DNA of 64,000 nucleotides from Acinetobacter lwoffii (GCF_015602705.1 NZ_CP059081.1:2923702-2987701); one strand, 5' to 3'. Numbered from the stretch's first letter, positions 1 through 10,138 are shown. The notes: a model not told the origin generated them from the letters alone. Made by a program: numbers and translations.

Positions 1-424
1 CCAGTAACGTAGAAACTGAAGTACAGGCAACAGACAAGGCGGTATTGCCCTTGGCCATATAGGTAATCACATTGGATGCGGTTCCACCCGGACAGCAACC
101 CACCAAGATTACCCCGATCGCAATCTCCGGTGGCAGCTGAAACAGCTTGCACAGCAAAAAGGCCAAACCCGGCATCACCATAAACTGGGCCACCACACCA
201 ATCGCTACTGCCTTCGGACTTTGCAGGACACTTTTAAAATCGCCTACCGTCATGGTCATCCCCATGCCAAACATGATGATGCCTAACATCCAGGGAATAT
301 AAGTTTTTAACCAGACAAAAGCTTCAGGGATCATCAAGGCAATGCCAGAAAAAAGTAGCACCCATAAAGCAAAGGTTTTTTGGACAAATTGGCTAAACTG
401 GAGCAAGGCTGACATGGGTTTCAT
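1..424 (-). CDS. Bile acid:sodium symporter family (BASS) permease, N-terminal part
   Basis: The reverse strand encodes a start and about 141 residues that run off the window edge. The visible part is hydrophobic, with a segment near residues 15-35, another rich in Gly and Met ([12 protein letters not shown]), and the motif [10 protein letters not shown]. That Gly/Pro-rich motif is characteristic of BASS-type (SBF) sodium-coupled carriers, which import organic anions such as bile acids or 2-oxoacids across the inner membrane. Two in-frame ATGs (424 and 415) are possible and neither has a strong ribosome binding site. The substrate cannot be told from the fragment. Confidence 0.8.
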   Translation of the reverse strand, partial: MKPMSALLQFSQFVQKTFALWVLLFSGIALMIPEAFVWLKTYIPWMLGIIMFGMGMTMTVGDFKSVLQSPKAVAIGVVAQFMVMPGLAFLLCKLFQLPPEIAIGVILVGCCPGGTASNVITYMAKGNTALSVACTSVSTLL

Positions 425-455
425 CCAGGTGATATTAAGGGAGAAAAAGTAAGAT

Positions 456-489
456 AAAAACAGGCACCCGTTGATGCCTGAATTTTTAT
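456..489 (-). terminator. Rho-independent terminator of pncA
   Basis: CAGGCA pairs with TGCCTG (461-466 and 475-480). On the minus strand the stem is followed by TTTTTAT. It lies 3' of pncA and upstream of the symporter gene. Confidence 0.7.
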
Positions 490-544
490 ATTCAAATATA
501 AATAAGATCAAAGGAATATTTAAATTCTATCCCTATCCAGCTTT

Positions 545-1174
545 TTAAGCAGCTTGAACAATATCTTTGACATAGATACGTTTTACGCCATGCGACAGCA
601 TATCTTGCCAGGCATGTTGCAAGGAACCATTCAGGTCAATGCCCTTGGTGGCATCGGCAATCACATAGGTTTTAAAGCCCAGTTTGCAGGCATCGATTGC
701 AGTCCAGGCCACACAAAAGTCCGTAGCAATCCCGACCACAAATACGGTATCAATCCCACGTTCACGCAGATAGCCAGCAAGACCCGTCGTGGTTTTCTGG
801 TCAGCTTCCATAAAGGCCGAATAACTGTCGATCTGGGAATGAAAACCCTTGCGAATGATGAGTTGTGCTTGCGGTAAATTTAAATCCGGATGCAGTTCGG
901 CATCAAGTGTCCCTTGTACACAATGCTTTGGCCATAAAACCTGACTGCCATAATCCAGCTGAATGCTGTCATAGGCTACTTTGCCGGGGTGGTTGTCTGC
1001 AAAAGAAATATGGTTGTCCGGATGCCAGTCTTGGGTCAGGATAATATGCTTAAAATGCTGCCCCAATAGATTAATATTTGGAATAATCTGGTCAGCATTG
1101 GCTACAGCCAGATTGCCTCCCGGGGTAAATCCTCTTTGTACGTCTACGACCAGTAAAGCGATATTATTCTGCAT
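545..1174 (-). CDS. pncA: Nicotinamidase (isochorismatase-like hydrolase)
   Basis: This 209-residue protein hydrolyses nicotinamide to nicotinate for NAD salvage in the cytoplasm. The family's catalytic triad is visible: Asp11 in VVDVQRGF, Lys109 in IIRKGF and Cys154 in GIATDFCV. Metal ligands fit Asp49 and His51 (QDWH) and His84 (WPKHC). The length is close to E. coli PncA. It is a single gene with its own terminator. It complements nadC elsewhere in the window, since the nicotinate it makes enters the Preiss-Handler route. A general isochorismatase is less likely because all the nicotinamidase metal ligands are present. Confidence 0.95.
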   Translation of the reverse strand: MQNNIALLVVDVQRGFTPGGNLAVANADQIIPNINLLGQHFKHIILTQDWHPDNHISFADNHPGKVAYDSIQLDYGSQVLWPKHCVQGTLDAELHPDLNLPQAQLIIRKGFHSQIDSYSAFMEADQKTTTGLAGYLRERGIDTVFVVGIATDFCVAWTAIDACKLGFKTYVIADATKGIDLNGSLQHAWQDMLSHGVKRIYVKDIVQAA

Positions 1175-1441
1175 CTGTTTTCATCCATTGAAATCTCGAT
1201 TTATGCCCAAGCATAGCGCAAAATACCTCAGGATTTTTAGCTCTACGGTTAAAAATGGCATGACTGTGTATTCTCGGCATGTGTATATGAGCAGATCAAT
1301 AGATTCATTGTTTTTGACAAATATGAGATGAGTTCCGGGCTTGTATCAAGCTAGATCTCTGCAAAAAAAATAAGTTTTAAGATAAAGTGATGAGTCTTTT
1401 TAATAATAAAACAGTGTATTTAATTCTTAAATTCTGAAAAT

Positions 1442-1469
1442 AAAAAAGCCTGCAAGAGCAGGCTTTTTT
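1442..1469. terminator. Bidirectional terminator after the MFS gene
   Basis: Perfect 12-bp stem (1442-1453 with 1458-1469), an AAGA loop and T/A runs on both sides. It terminates the minus-strand MFS gene that ends at 1483. Confidence 0.85.
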
Positions 1470-1482
1470 AAATCGTTGAACC

Positions 1483-2688
1483 TTACACTTTGGTGCGGTT
1501 CACTAAAAACAGCATACATAATGCAGAGATAATGATACATGGGATCGCAGCAGTAATGACCCCCGCAGCACCGAAACCTGCTGTCAATAACTGACCCGCG
1601 ATGACTGGACCCAGCATGGCACCAATACGGCCAACTGCAGATGCAACACCAACACCAGTACCACGCACTTCTGTCGGATAAACGATACTACCGAAGGCAT
1701 ACAGTACACCCTGACAGCCAATCACGAAGGCACCGGCCAATGCGGCTGCCATATACATCTGGTTCAGCGAGCTTGCACCATTCAGCGCCAGTAGACCTGC
1801 CAGAATACCGCCGTACATCAACAGGATCACATAGGCTTTCTTCCAGCGGTCGGTCAGCATACCCAAAATAATCGTACCAATCGTCGCTGTAACCATGAAG
1901 TAGAATTGTGCAGTTGAACCATCTTTACGGGTAAAGCCAAGTTCCATAAACAATGATGGCAACCAGCTCAACATGATGTAAACCACCATCAAGGTAAAGA
2001 AGTAGCTCACCCAGATACATAGCGTACGTAACAGGTTGTCCGAATTAAACAGGTCCTTGAATGAACCCTGCGGTGCAACAGCAAGCTCTGCAGCCGTTTT
2101 ATTCTGTGCTTTCAGGTATTCCTTCGATTCAGGCAAAAATAGCATCATCAGCGGAATGGCAAAAATCGGTAACAGGCCACCGAGATAGAAAACATTTTTC
2201 CAGTTGGCGCCAAATTCAGTCGCCGCAATTAAAGATAAAATTGCTGCACCAACTGGCATGCCACAGTACATCAAGCCCACTGCACGACCACGATTTTGTG
2301 GAGACACAGCTTCAGAGGCGAGTGTGATCAGAATCGGCATTGCGCCGCCCAGACCTGCTCCAGCCAGGAAACGCACTGCCAGCAAGCTGTTAAAGCTATT
2401 GACCCAAACCGTACATAAGGTAAATACAGCAAATATTGCTGTTGACCAGATCAAGACTTTCTTACGGCCAATGCGGTCCGCAAATCGACCACCAACCAGT
2501 GCACCCGGTAATAAACCCAGAATCCCTGCACTAAAAAACACACCCAACTGGGAACTATCGAGACCAAAATGCTCACGAATACCTGCAGCAGTAATTCCGG
2601 CTGCCTGAATATCTAAGCCTTCAATCACCGCAATCAGAAAACAGATCGCGACCGTGACGATAGCATGCTTATTGTCTGATTTTTCCAT
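1483..2688 (-). CDS. MFS transporter, aromatic acid:H+ symporter family (MhpT-like)
   Basis: This protein of about 401 residues has the twelve-helix MFS pattern. It carries the signature loop GGRFADRIGRKK between helices 2 and 3, and the N-terminal EGLDIQAAG and SAGILGLLPGALVGG segments typical of the AAHS family (PcaK, BenK, MhpT). Such carriers import aromatic acids with protons. The start was set at ATG 2688 because AAGGA lies 7 nt upstream; an earlier in-frame ATG at 2706 has no such site. No catabolic genes lie next to it, so the substrate stays open. The resemblance is strongest to 3-hydroxyphenylpropionate carriers. Confidence 0.85.
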   Translation of the reverse strand: MEKSDNKHAIVTVAICFLIAVIEGLDIQAAGITAAGIREHFGLDSSQLGVFFSAGILGLLPGALVGGRFADRIGRKKVLIWSTAIFAVFTLCTVWVNSFNSLLAVRFLAGAGLGGAMPILITLASEAVSPQNRGRAVGLMYCGMPVGAAILSLIAATEFGANWKNVFYLGGLLPIFAIPLMMLFLPESKEYLKAQNKTAAELAVAPQGSFKDLFNSDNLLRTLCIWVSYFFTLMVVYIMLSWLPSLFMELGFTRKDGSTAQFYFMVTATIGTIILGMLTDRWKKAYVILLMYGGILAGLLALNGASSLNQMYMAAALAGAFVIGCQGVLYAFGSIVYPTEVRGTGVGVASAVGRIGAMLGPVIAGQLLTAGFGAAGVITAAIPCIIISALCMLFLVNRTKV

Positions 2689-3412
2689 TGGATTATCCTT
2701 GTTCAATCAGCGTTACAAAAGACAGCCATCATCTATGAGCCTGATTGCAGAAATAACTATCAATAAGTTGAACGTTTTGCTTAGATATTCCCAAAGGAGT
2801 AGAGGCAGATAAAAATAGGATAAGACCAGATAAAGTCGCAAAAACACTTAATCAGAACATCATAAAGTTCAAGACTTAGAGTTTAAAGCTTATACATCAA
2901 GTTAAAAAATTAACCGATAAGAAAAAAAATTCTCAATTTATTGATATTTAAAAAAGATTAGTCTTAGTCGTTTTTGGCTTTATTTGTTTTGGTACGAGAG
3001 TACGATCAAGATGTACGAGGTCTCAATTTATCCAATATAACTATTAATCAAAAATTAAAAGGCATAAAAATGGCAGTTTTCAGCTGATCTTTTTGCACAA
3101 GCCTTATCATTATTGGGTTCATTTGGGGTAATCTCCTCCATTGTCTAGACTGGAGACATAACTTTGGTCTCAGGATTTTGCTTTATAAATCATCTTATTT
3201 ATTACTTGATTGTTTCCAAAAGGCTTTGTATAAAGAATTCAGTAGCTTTTACTAAAGCATATTGTTCTTATGCGTTTGATCAGTCATAATTTGCATAAGC
3301 AATATTCAATTCAATGCAAATCTATTGAATTTGCTATAAATCAAAATACAAATCCATCCCAATTTATGTTTTCTCATTCCTTTCGGATGGACAAATAGGA
3401 TAGTTTTTTAAA
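2689..3412. promoter_or_regulatory. Divergent AT-rich intergenic region (MFS / dapA)
   Basis: No convincing gene lies in these roughly 700 bases. They must hold the promoters of the MFS gene (leftward) and dapA (rightward). The one conspicuous element is three copies of GTACGA at 2992, 3000 and 3013, which look like a possible operator. No lysine riboswitch-like structure was recognised before dapA. Confidence 0.5.
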
Positions 3413-4312
3413 ATGACTCAGCAAGCACAGACCATTCAAGGTTCCATAGTCGCAATCGTCACCCCTATGTTTGAAGATGGCAGCGTAGATTGGAAGGGTC
3501 TCGAGAAGCTGGTTGAATGGCACATTGCAGAGGGCACCAACAGTATTGTCGCCGTTGGAACAACAGGCGAAGCCTCTACTCTCAGTATGAGTGAACACAC
3601 CCAGGTGATCAAAGAAATCATTCGTGTGGCCAACAAACGTATTCCTATTATTGCCGGCACAGGTGCAAACTCGACCCGTGAAGCGATCGAACTGACCCGC
3701 GAAGCCAAAGAGCTGGGGGCAGATGCCGCTTTACTGGTGACGCCATATTATAATAAACCGACTCAGGAAGGCTTGTATCAGCACTATAAAGCTATTGCTG
3801 AAGCCGTTGATCTTCCACAGATTCTTTATAATGTTCCGGGCCGTACCGGTGTGGATATGGCCAATGAAACCGTGATTCGCCTGGCGGATATTCCACAAAT
3901 TATCGGTATTAAAGATGCGACTGGCGATGTACCGCGCGGTGCTGAACTGCTGCAAGGCCTTGTCGGTAAAGATATGACTGTTTATTCGGGTGATGATGCA
4001 ACTGCGTATCAACTGATCGGTCATGGCGCCAAAGGTAATATCTCGGTCACGGCGAACGTGGCTCCGAAAGCCATGAGCGAAGTGTGTGCAGCTGCGATTG
4101 CCGGTGATGCAGCCACAGCTGAACAGTTAAATGCTCAGGTTGCAAATTTACACAATATTTTATTTTGCGAATCGAACCCAATTCCTGTGAAATGGGCACT
4201 CCATGACATGGGCTTAATTGGTACGGGTATTCGCCTTCCATTAACACCACTTGCAGAACAATATCGCGCTCCGCTTCATGAAGCACTGGTCGAAGCGGGC
4301 GTTATCAAATAA
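3413..4312 (+). CDS. dapA: 4-hydroxy-tetrahydrodipicolinate synthase
   Basis: Condenses pyruvate with aspartate semialdehyde, the first committed step to diaminopimelate and lysine, in the cytoplasm. The 299-residue TIM barrel carries the Schiff-base Lys167 (IGIKDATGD), the Thr50-Thr51 pair in GTTGE, Tyr113, Tyr139 and Arg144 (ILYNVPGR). Each is shifted by six from the E. coli numbering, in line with a slightly longer N-terminus. It heads the dapA-bamC-purC cluster, an arrangement also found in E. coli. The gap to bamC is 14 bp, so the genes are probably co-transcribed. Confidence 0.97.
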   Translation: MTQQAQTIQGSIVAIVTPMFEDGSVDWKGLEKLVEWHIAEGTNSIVAVGTTGEASTLSMSEHTQVIKEIIRVANKRIPIIAGTGANSTREAIELTREAKELGADAALLVTPYYNKPTQEGLYQHYKAIAEAVDLPQILYNVPGRTGVDMANETVIRLADIPQIIGIKDATGDVPRGAELLQGLVGKDMTVYSGDDATAYQLIGHGAKGNISVTANVAPKAMSEVCAAAIAGDAATAEQLNAQVANLHNILFCESNPIPVKWALHDMGLIGTGIRLPLTPLAEQYRAPLHEALVEAGVIK

Positions 4313-4326
4313 AAGAGCACAAGATT

Positions 4327-4932
4327 ATGCAATTACGTTTAGGACTTAGCCTTACACTTTCAGTATTCAGTTTGGCAGGTTGTAGTTCAATGGCCTTTAA
4401 TAACGGCACTTTAGACTATAAAGAGACTACTACCCTGGAAGCTTTACAATATCCTGAAGGCGCCATGGTTCGTCCTGCAACGCCATTGTATCCTGCTCCA
4501 ACAGTTGATCCGCTTGCAATTGAACATGCACCGAAGCTTGAAAACCAGCGTGGCAACCGTTTTGCCTTGCCACGCCCACAAGCCCAGACTGAAAACTCAA
4601 ATACAGCTGATCTAACCGAAACCAATACGGTGGGTCGACCACAGTTGGTCACTGACGGAAATCTTAATCCGCTGCTTAAAATTGAGGGAAATTCTGCTAC
4701 AATTTGGCAATATACACTTGCCACCCTCAGCAGTCTGAATCATAGCATCGTTGCGCAGAGCAAAAATCGTTATGAAGTCACGATTAAGGTTGATCAGCAG
4801 ATCTATGTATTAAGATTATCTTCTGTCGGTTCAAGTAATAACCTCGCTGTGTTCAATGCCGATAACAGTTTTGCCGACCGTGAAAAAGCTGCAGAACTGC
4901 TCAACCAGATTTACCAAAATTGGCCAGCCTAG
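4327..4932 (+). CDS. bamC: Outer membrane assembly lipoprotein BamC-like (NlpB)
   Basis: This 201-residue protein has a lipoprotein signal peptide with lipobox LAGC and the lipidated Cys at residue 19. A low-complexity Pro/Asn-rich linker follows, then a C-terminal domain with a helix-grip-like pattern. Position between dapA and purC and general architecture match BamC/NlpB, a lipoprotein of the BAM complex that inserts beta-barrel proteins into the outer membrane. It is shorter than E. coli BamC (about 344 residues) and probably carries only one C-terminal domain. The call rests on synteny as much as on sequence. Confidence 0.75.
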   Translation: MQLRLGLSLTLSVFSLAGCSSMAFNNGTLDYKETTTLEALQYPEGAMVRPATPLYPAPTVDPLAIEHAPKLENQRGNRFALPRPQAQTENSNTADLTETNTVGRPQLVTDGNLNPLLKIEGNSATIWQYTLATLSSLNHSIVAQSKNRYEVTIKVDQQIYVLRLSSVGSSNNLAVFNADNSFADREKAAELLNQIYQNWPA

Positions 4933-4968
4933 ACATTTCTAGGCATTTTTTTTGTAAAAGGTTCCCTC

Positions 4969-5688
4969 ATGTTAAAACAAACCTTGCTCTATACTGGTAA
5001 AGCGAAATCTGTCTACACCACAGACAGTTCAGACCATCTGATTTTAGTCTTTCGCGATGATGCCTCAGCATTCAATGGCGAAAAAATTGAGCAACTAGAT
5101 CGTAAAGGCAAGGTGAACAACCGTTTTAACGCCTTCATCATGGAAAAACTGGCAGAAGCGGGAATTGAGACCCACTTTGAAAAGCTACTGACTCCAAATG
5201 AAGTGCTGGTGAAAAAACTGGATATGATCCCGGTTGAATGTGTGATTCGTAACTATGCAGCAGGTTCTTTATGTCGCCGCTTGGGTGTGGAAGAAGGCAA
5301 GGAACTGACTCCTCCAACATTTGAATTGTTCTTTAAAGATGATGCGCTTGGCGATCCAATGGTCAATGAATCACAAGCCATTGCTTTAGGTTGGGCAACT
5401 GCTGAACAATTGGCGAAAATGAAAGAATTGACTTACCAAGTGAACGATGTGCTTAAAGCATTGTTTGATGCAGGTAACATGATTCTGGTCGATTTCAAAC
5501 TTGAATTCGGCGTGTTCCATGACCGTATCGTACTTGGTGATGAATTCTCTCCAGACGGTTGCCGTCTATGGGACAAAGACACCAAGAAAAAACTGGATAA
5601 AGACCGTTTCCGTCAAGGTTTAGGCGGCGTGGTTGAAGCCTATGAAGAAGTGGCTGGCCGTTTAGGTATCAATCTAGACAACATCTAA
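4969..5688 (+). CDS. purC: Phosphoribosylaminoimidazole-succinocarboxamide synthase (SAICAR synthetase)
   Basis: ATP-dependent ligation of aspartate to CAIR in de novo purine synthesis. The 239-residue length is normal for the bacterial monofunctional enzyme. Recognisable parts are the N-terminal [12 protein letters not shown], the signature [14 protein letters not shown], and LVDFKLEFG followed by the [11 protein letters not shown] segment. It is the last gene of the dapA-bamC-purC cluster, and a strong terminator follows 20 bp after the stop. The CAIR it consumes is made by PurE and PurK, both encoded later in this window. Confidence 0.97.
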   Translation: MLKQTLLYTGKAKSVYTTDSSDHLILVFRDDASAFNGEKIEQLDRKGKVNNRFNAFIMEKLAEAGIETHFEKLLTPNEVLVKKLDMIPVECVIRNYAAGSLCRRLGVEEGKELTPPTFELFFKDDALGDPMVNESQAIALGWATAEQLAKMKELTYQVNDVLKALFDAGNMILVDFKLEFGVFHDRIVLGDEFSPDGCRLWDKDTKKKLDKDRFRQGLGGVVEAYEEVAGRLGINLDNI

Positions 5689-5708
5689 TCTGTAAATACG
5701 CAGATTTG

Positions 5709-5738
5709 AAAAAACCGAGCTTTTTAGCTCGGTTTTTT
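5709..5738 (+). terminator. Terminator of purC
   Basis: AAAAAACCGAGCT and AGCTCGGTTTTTT form a long stem with a TTTT loop and a U-run. It ends the dapA-bamC-purC transcript. Confidence 0.9.
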
Positions 5739-5827
5739 ATATCCGACTATTAATCGGAAAAATAAATCTTTATTATTAAAATGATCGTTTTTACATCAAA
5801 AACTACATGCATTAATATGATTTCATA

Positions 5828-5959
5828 CCAGGCAAATCAGTGAGTTGACGCACTTTACTCCATATTTGCCGACCAAATTTCTCCTCTACCCTCTAGGATG
5901 TTATCTCCCTCAAAAACATCCTACTTTCAGCCCAATTCGCCTTGAATTGGGCTTTTTTT
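5828..5959 (+). ncRNA. Candidate small regulatory RNA with three hairpins
   Basis: Between the purC terminator and rarA lies a second + strand terminator (stem 5930-5938 with 5944-5952, then seven T), so a separate transcript must end here. Upstream are a 7-bp helix GGCAAAT/ATTTGCC (5831-5837 with 5864-5870) and a perfect 9-bp helix (5894-5902 with 5915-5923). Between and inside these helices are CU-rich single strands, TTTCTCCTC near 5878 and CTCCCTC in the 12-nt loop, which are complementary to Shine-Dalgarno sequences. A TATGAT at 5816-5821 could be the -10 box, though no clear -35 is seen. No Rfam family was recognised. Confidence 0.6.
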
Positions 5960-5989
5960 AATCTGTTCAATTAGTTGGAATACCCACCT

Positions 5990-7264
5990 TTATTGCTGCT
6001 GTTGTTGCTGTTGCCAACGGCGTTGCTGTAATCGCTCTCCTTCAACTTCACGTTTATTACGTGCTGATTCATACAGTTTGGTATTTTTCAGTTCTGGTGG
6101 CATATATTCTTGCAGTACAAAATGCTCCGGATAGTTATGCGGATACAGATAATCCACGCCATAGCCCTGTTCTTTCATCAGCTTGGTCGGTGCATTTCTT
6201 AAATGTAAAGGTACAGGCAGATTTGAGGTTTTGTCTGCAAGTTCCATCGCCTTGTTAATCGCCAGATAAGTACTGTTACTTTTGGCACTGGTCGCCAGAT
6301 AAACCGCACATTGTCCCAAAATAATCCGACATTCTGGCATGCCTACGGCTTGCACAGAACGGAAACACTCACCCGCCAGCAACAAAGCGTTCGGATTGGA
6401 ATTGCCAATATCTTCAGATGCGGCAATCAGCATACGCCGTGCAATAAACACCGGATCTTCGCCGCCTTTGAGCATGCGAGCCATCCAGTACAAGGCTGCA
6501 TCCGGATCACTGCCGCGAATCGATTTAATAAAGGCCGAGACCAGATCATAGTGCTGCTCACCAGACTTGTCATAACGGGCAATATTTTGCTGTGCTACTT
6601 TTACCACCACCGCATTGGTGATGATATTTTCCATATCCGCTTCAAAGGTACTAGCAATCAGATCCAGTAAATTTAGCGCCTTGCGGGCATCTCCTGCCGC
6701 GAACTGGATCAGGGCATCAAATTCTTCAATCAGGATATGGCGTTCCTGCAAAAAAGAGTCATTTTGTAAGGCTTGTGTCAGCAGAGTCTGAATCGATTCA
6801 GCGCTCAATGCATTCAGGCTATACACCTGACAACGTGACAATAAGGCACTATTCACTTCAAAAGACGGGTTTTCCGTGGTGGCGCCAATTAAGGTAATTT
6901 TCCCCTTCTCGACCGCATTTAACAGTGCATCCTGCTGGGATTTATTAAAGCGATGAATTTCGTCAATAAACACCACTGGCGTCAGCAAATCGCCACCTTC
7001 TGCAATGATTTCACGCAGCTCTTTCACGCCGGTATTCAGTGCAGACAGGCTGATAAAAGGCCGGTCTACCGCTTGAGCCAGCAGTAAGGCAATGGTGGTT
7101 TTTCCGACTCCGGGAGGTCCCCAGAAAATGATCGAAGGCAGATGCCCCTGATCAATCATCTGGCGTAAGGGCGCCTGCTCACCCAGCAAATGTTCCTGCC
7201 CGATAATCTGTGTAAGGTCGCGTGGCCGTAAGCGTTCTGGAAGCGGGATATGACTATCTGACAT
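5990..7264 (-). CDS. rarA: Replication-associated recombination protein A (MgsA/RarA), AAA+ ATPase
   Basis: Clamp-loader-like AAA+ ATPase acting at stalled replication forks. Walker [10 protein letters not shown] is at residues 49-57, Walker B with DEIHRF at 101-106, and sensor 1 with GATTENPSF at about 128-136. The C-terminal RarA tetramerisation region is present (for example [16 protein letters not shown]). The protein has 424 residues and ends in a short glutamine tract (WQQQQQQQ) encoded by mixed CAG/CAA codons, which may vary in length. It is transcribed alone, convergent with the small RNA candidate downstream. Confidence 0.95.
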   Translation of the reverse strand: MSDSHIPLPERLRPRDLTQIIGQEHLLGEQAPLRQMIDQGHLPSIIFWGPPGVGKTTIALLLAQAVDRPFISLSALNTGVKELREIIAEGGDLLTPVVFIDEIHRFNKSQQDALLNAVEKGKITLIGATTENPSFEVNSALLSRCQVYSLNALSAESIQTLLTQALQNDSFLQERHILIEEFDALIQFAAGDARKALNLLDLIASTFEADMENIITNAVVVKVAQQNIARYDKSGEQHYDLVSAFIKSIRGSDPDAALYWMARMLKGGEDPVFIARRMLIAASEDIGNSNPNALLLAGECFRSVQAVGMPECRIILGQCAVYLATSAKSNSTYLAINKAMELADKTSNLPVPLHLRNAPTKLMKEQGYGVDYLYPHNYPEHFVLQEYMPPELKNTKLYESARNKREVEGERLQQRRWQQQQQQQ

Positions 7265-7527
7265 GTTATTATTGGCTCAAACTAAATTCTGATCTCATTC
7301 TAACATCAGCAGTTTTGATTCCAAGAATGCAAACATCAAGCATAAAAAATTAATTTATGTAGATATCCTCTATTTTTTTAATTCTGAATGAATTAATCTC
7401 TATAAAAGCGAATAATTTGAACATGATTAATTGTGAATTAATTACAGTTTAATTTTCATATTGTTTATTCTAATTAAAAGAAACTTATCTCGCCCCTTGG
7501 GCACTTTTGGGTTGTAGTGGTGAATGC

Positions 7528-9666
7528 ATGAAGCATGATAAATTTGAACAGGGAGCTGTGAGTCGGTCTAAGCCACTGACGTCATCATCACTGATTGCAC
7601 CCCACGTTCACTTGTCTGAATCGGTTTTGTTAAAAAATCTGATCGATGCCTTACCGCAACCCTTGTGGGTCAGCAACAAAAAACATCTGCAATATTTTAA
7701 CGATGCCTTGACTGATTATCTTGGCGTGAACCTGAATGAACAGGGTCATCCGCAATGGCAGAGCTTTATTCATGCAGAAGACTTGCAGCTGTTTTTAGCG
7801 CAGTGGCATGCTGCGCTGGATCAGCATCAGAACTTTGAAACCCAGTGCCGGATTAAACGCAGTGATACCCATTATCGCATGTGTACCCTAGCGGTAAAAT
7901 TTCATCATGAACCTGAACATTTGCTGCAATGGGCCGTTTCCCTGACTGATGTGCATGATTATTTTGAAATCCAGCAACAACTTTCTCAAATCGTTTCAAC
8001 TCAGGAAAATATGCTGGATGCCAGCGCAGACTGCATTAACATTATCAGTCCTGAAGGTGAGATTCGGCATAGCAACCAGTCTGGCTGTCTGGCACAAGAA
8101 AATGAGACCACAGAACAAGATCAAGACCGTTCATTATGCTGGTTAAATCGCTTAACCCCTGAAGCCCGAAAATCCGGACAACGTGCTCTGAAACAGGCTG
8201 CCCAAGGCTTAAACAGTCGTTTTTCCAGCAAAATTCAGATCAAAGATCAACCAATCCAATATTGGGATCATCTGCTCACCCCGATTCTGGATCAGCAGAA
8301 TATTACCCAAAATATTCTCTGTGTATCACGCAATATTAGTCAGCAAAAAATTGCAGAAACGCGGTTAAAAGAAGTAATTAAACGTGATGAACTGACTGGC
8401 CTGTATAATCGCAGTACCTTCTATAAAACCTTTAAACAGGTACTGTTAAAGGCCAAACAACAGCAGACCATGGCGGGTTTACTGCTGATTGATCTGGATT
8501 ATTTCCGGCATATCAATGATACCTTGGGCCATATTGCCGGCGATCATCTGTTACATGTCTTGGGCAAACGTTTCCAGACCTGCTTCGGGTCAAATACCAT
8601 CATCGCCCGTTTGGGTGGCGATGAATTTGCCGTACTGGTCAAAAATTTGGAAAGTGAAGAACAGCTGCTGGCAACGGCGCAAATGGCCTATGCCCAGCTG
8701 GATCAGCCCATCAATTATGTCGGCAATAGCATCAGCAGTGCCATGAGTATTGGCTGTGCCATCTATCCACGTGATGCCTTAAATACTTCTAATTTGCTGA
8801 AATGTGCTGATATCGCCTTAAACGACCTGAAAAATAGTGGTCGTGGTGGCATCCGCATGTTCAATCAGGAAATGTGCGGTTCACTGGAAAATATGACCAA
8901 GCAGCTGACTCTGGCACGCAAAATTATTCTCGCCGATCAGATCATTCCCTATTACCAACCTAAAGTACGTCTTTCTGATGGTGCAGTGATTGGTTTCGAA
9001 GCACTATTACGCTGGCAAGATCAGAATCAGAACATTCAGTTACCTTCCGAAATTTTTGCTGCCTTTCAGGACTATGAGCTGGCCTCACGCATCAGTGAGA
9101 CCATGCAACTGAAAGTCTTTGCAGATATGAGTCGCTGGCAGGCGCAAGGTCTGGATCTGTTACCGATTTCCATCAATGCTGCACCGGTCGAATTCCTGCG
9201 CGATGACTATGCCGAAAAACTGTTGGCACGCCTGTCCAACTTTGATATTCCCGCACATAAAGTTGAACTAGAAATTACCGAGCAGAGCCTATCCGAACAT
9301 GGTGCTAATTATGTGGTTCGCGCCCTGAACCTGCTGAAACAGGCCGGAATCCAGATTTCACTAGATGACTTTGGCACTGGACATTCTTCGCTGACCCGCT
9401 TGCAAGACTATCCGGTCGATTGCATCAAGATTGACCGCAACTTTGTAGAACGCATGAACAGTGACCCGTCCGCCTTGGCCATTGTCAAAGCCATTACCCA
9501 GATTGGCTCTAGTATTGCACTGGATATTCTAGTGGAAGGGATCGAGAATACAGAACAGCTGGACACCCTGATCCATTGTGACTGTCAGATTGGACAGGGA
9601 TTTTATTTCTATCGTCCGATGGCCGGTGCTTCGGCCCAGGCCCTACTCCATCCAGCAGATCAATAA
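7528..9666 (+). CDS. PAS-GGDEF-EAL protein, probable cyclic-di-GMP phosphodiesterase/cyclase
   Basis: About 712 residues with no membrane segment, so probably cytoplasmic. Two PAS-like regions (about residues 35-145 and 155-280) precede a GGDEF domain (intact GGDEF at 363-367, preceded by RDELTGLYNR) and an EAL domain (EAL at 491-493). The EAL catalytic set looks complete: ITE, DDFGTGHSSL, KID and VEGIEN. The GGDEF domain has no RxxD inhibitory site in the usual place. Both reactions are therefore possible; hydrolysis of cyclic-di-GMP is the safer inference. The start was set at ATG 7528, since an upstream in-frame TTG at 7507 is less likely. Confidence 0.9.
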   Translation: MKHDKFEQGAVSRSKPLTSSSLIAPHVHLSESVLLKNLIDALPQPLWVSNKKHLQYFNDALTDYLGVNLNEQGHPQWQSFIHAEDLQLFLAQWHAALDQHQNFETQCRIKRSDTHYRMCTLAVKFHHEPEHLLQWAVSLTDVHDYFEIQQQLSQIVSTQENMLDASADCINIISPEGEIRHSNQSGCLAQENETTEQDQDRSLCWLNRLTPEARKSGQRALKQAAQGLNSRFSSKIQIKDQPIQYWDHLLTPILDQQNITQNILCVSRNISQQKIAETRLKEVIKRDELTGLYNRSTFYKTFKQVLLKAKQQQTMAGLLLIDLDYFRHINDTLGHIAGDHLLHVLGKRFQTCFGSNTIIARLGGDEFAVLVKNLESEEQLLATAQMAYAQLDQPINYVGNSISSAMSIGCAIYPRDALNTSNLLKCADIALNDLKNSGRGGIRMFNQEMCGSLENMTKQLTLARKIILADQIIPYYQPKVRLSDGAVIGFEALLRWQDQNQNIQLPSEIFAAFQDYELASRISETMQLKVFADMSRWQAQGLDLLPISINAAPVEFLRDDYAEKLLARLSNFDIPAHKVELEITEQSLSEHGANYVVRALNLLKQAGIQISLDDFGTGHSSLTRLQDYPVDCIKIDRNFVERMNSDPSALAIVKAITQIGSSIALDILVEGIENTEQLDTLIHCDCQIGQGFYFYRPMAGASAQALLHPADQ

Positions 9667-9685
9667 ACGAATCACTCAGGCAGAT

Positions 9686-10138
9686 TTAACGCACCCAGCG
9701 TACGATATAGTCTTCGATGTCATCTTCATGAATATCGGCTTCACTCAGGCAGCGCCCTGCTGCCGACTTGCGTGCCTGAATCACACTTTCCCGTGAACCG
9801 CTAATCAGATAATGCCAAGATGGCAGGCTTTTACCCTGCTCTACCCGGCGATAGGCACAACTCGAAGGCAGCCAGTGAATTGTCTCCAGCTTCTCTGGCG
9901 TGAGCTGAATACAGTCCGGCACATATTGCAAGCGATCTGGATAATTGGAGCAACGCGCAGTGCTACAATCCAGCAGTTTGCAGGCCACTTTGGTATATGC
10001 GATTTCCTGAGTCTCTTCATCTTCCAGTTTAATCAGACAACATAATCCGCAACCATCACACAAGGCCTCCCACTCGACTTGTGTCAGTTCAGCAAGTGAA
10101 TAGTTTTTCCAGAATTCGGGACGTAAAGTATCGCTCAT
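9686..10138 (-). CDS. YcgN-type cysteine cluster protein (UPF0260)
   Basis: 150 residues with an N-terminal [12 protein letters not shown] cluster and further cysteines (CKLLDC, C in ARCSNYP, PDC, SSCAYR, GRCLSE). This is the pattern of the UPF0260/YkgJ zinc- or iron-binding family. The biochemical role is not established. Convergent with the PAS-GGDEF-EAL gene, 19 bp between stops. Confidence 0.85.
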   Translation of the reverse strand: MSDTLRPEFWKNYSLAELTQVEWEALCDGCGLCCLIKLEDEETQEIAYTKVACKLLDCSTARCSNYPDRLQYVPDCIQLTPEKLETIHWLPSSCAYRRVEQGKSLPSWHYLISGSRESVIQARKSAAGRCLSEADIHEDDIEDYIVRWVR

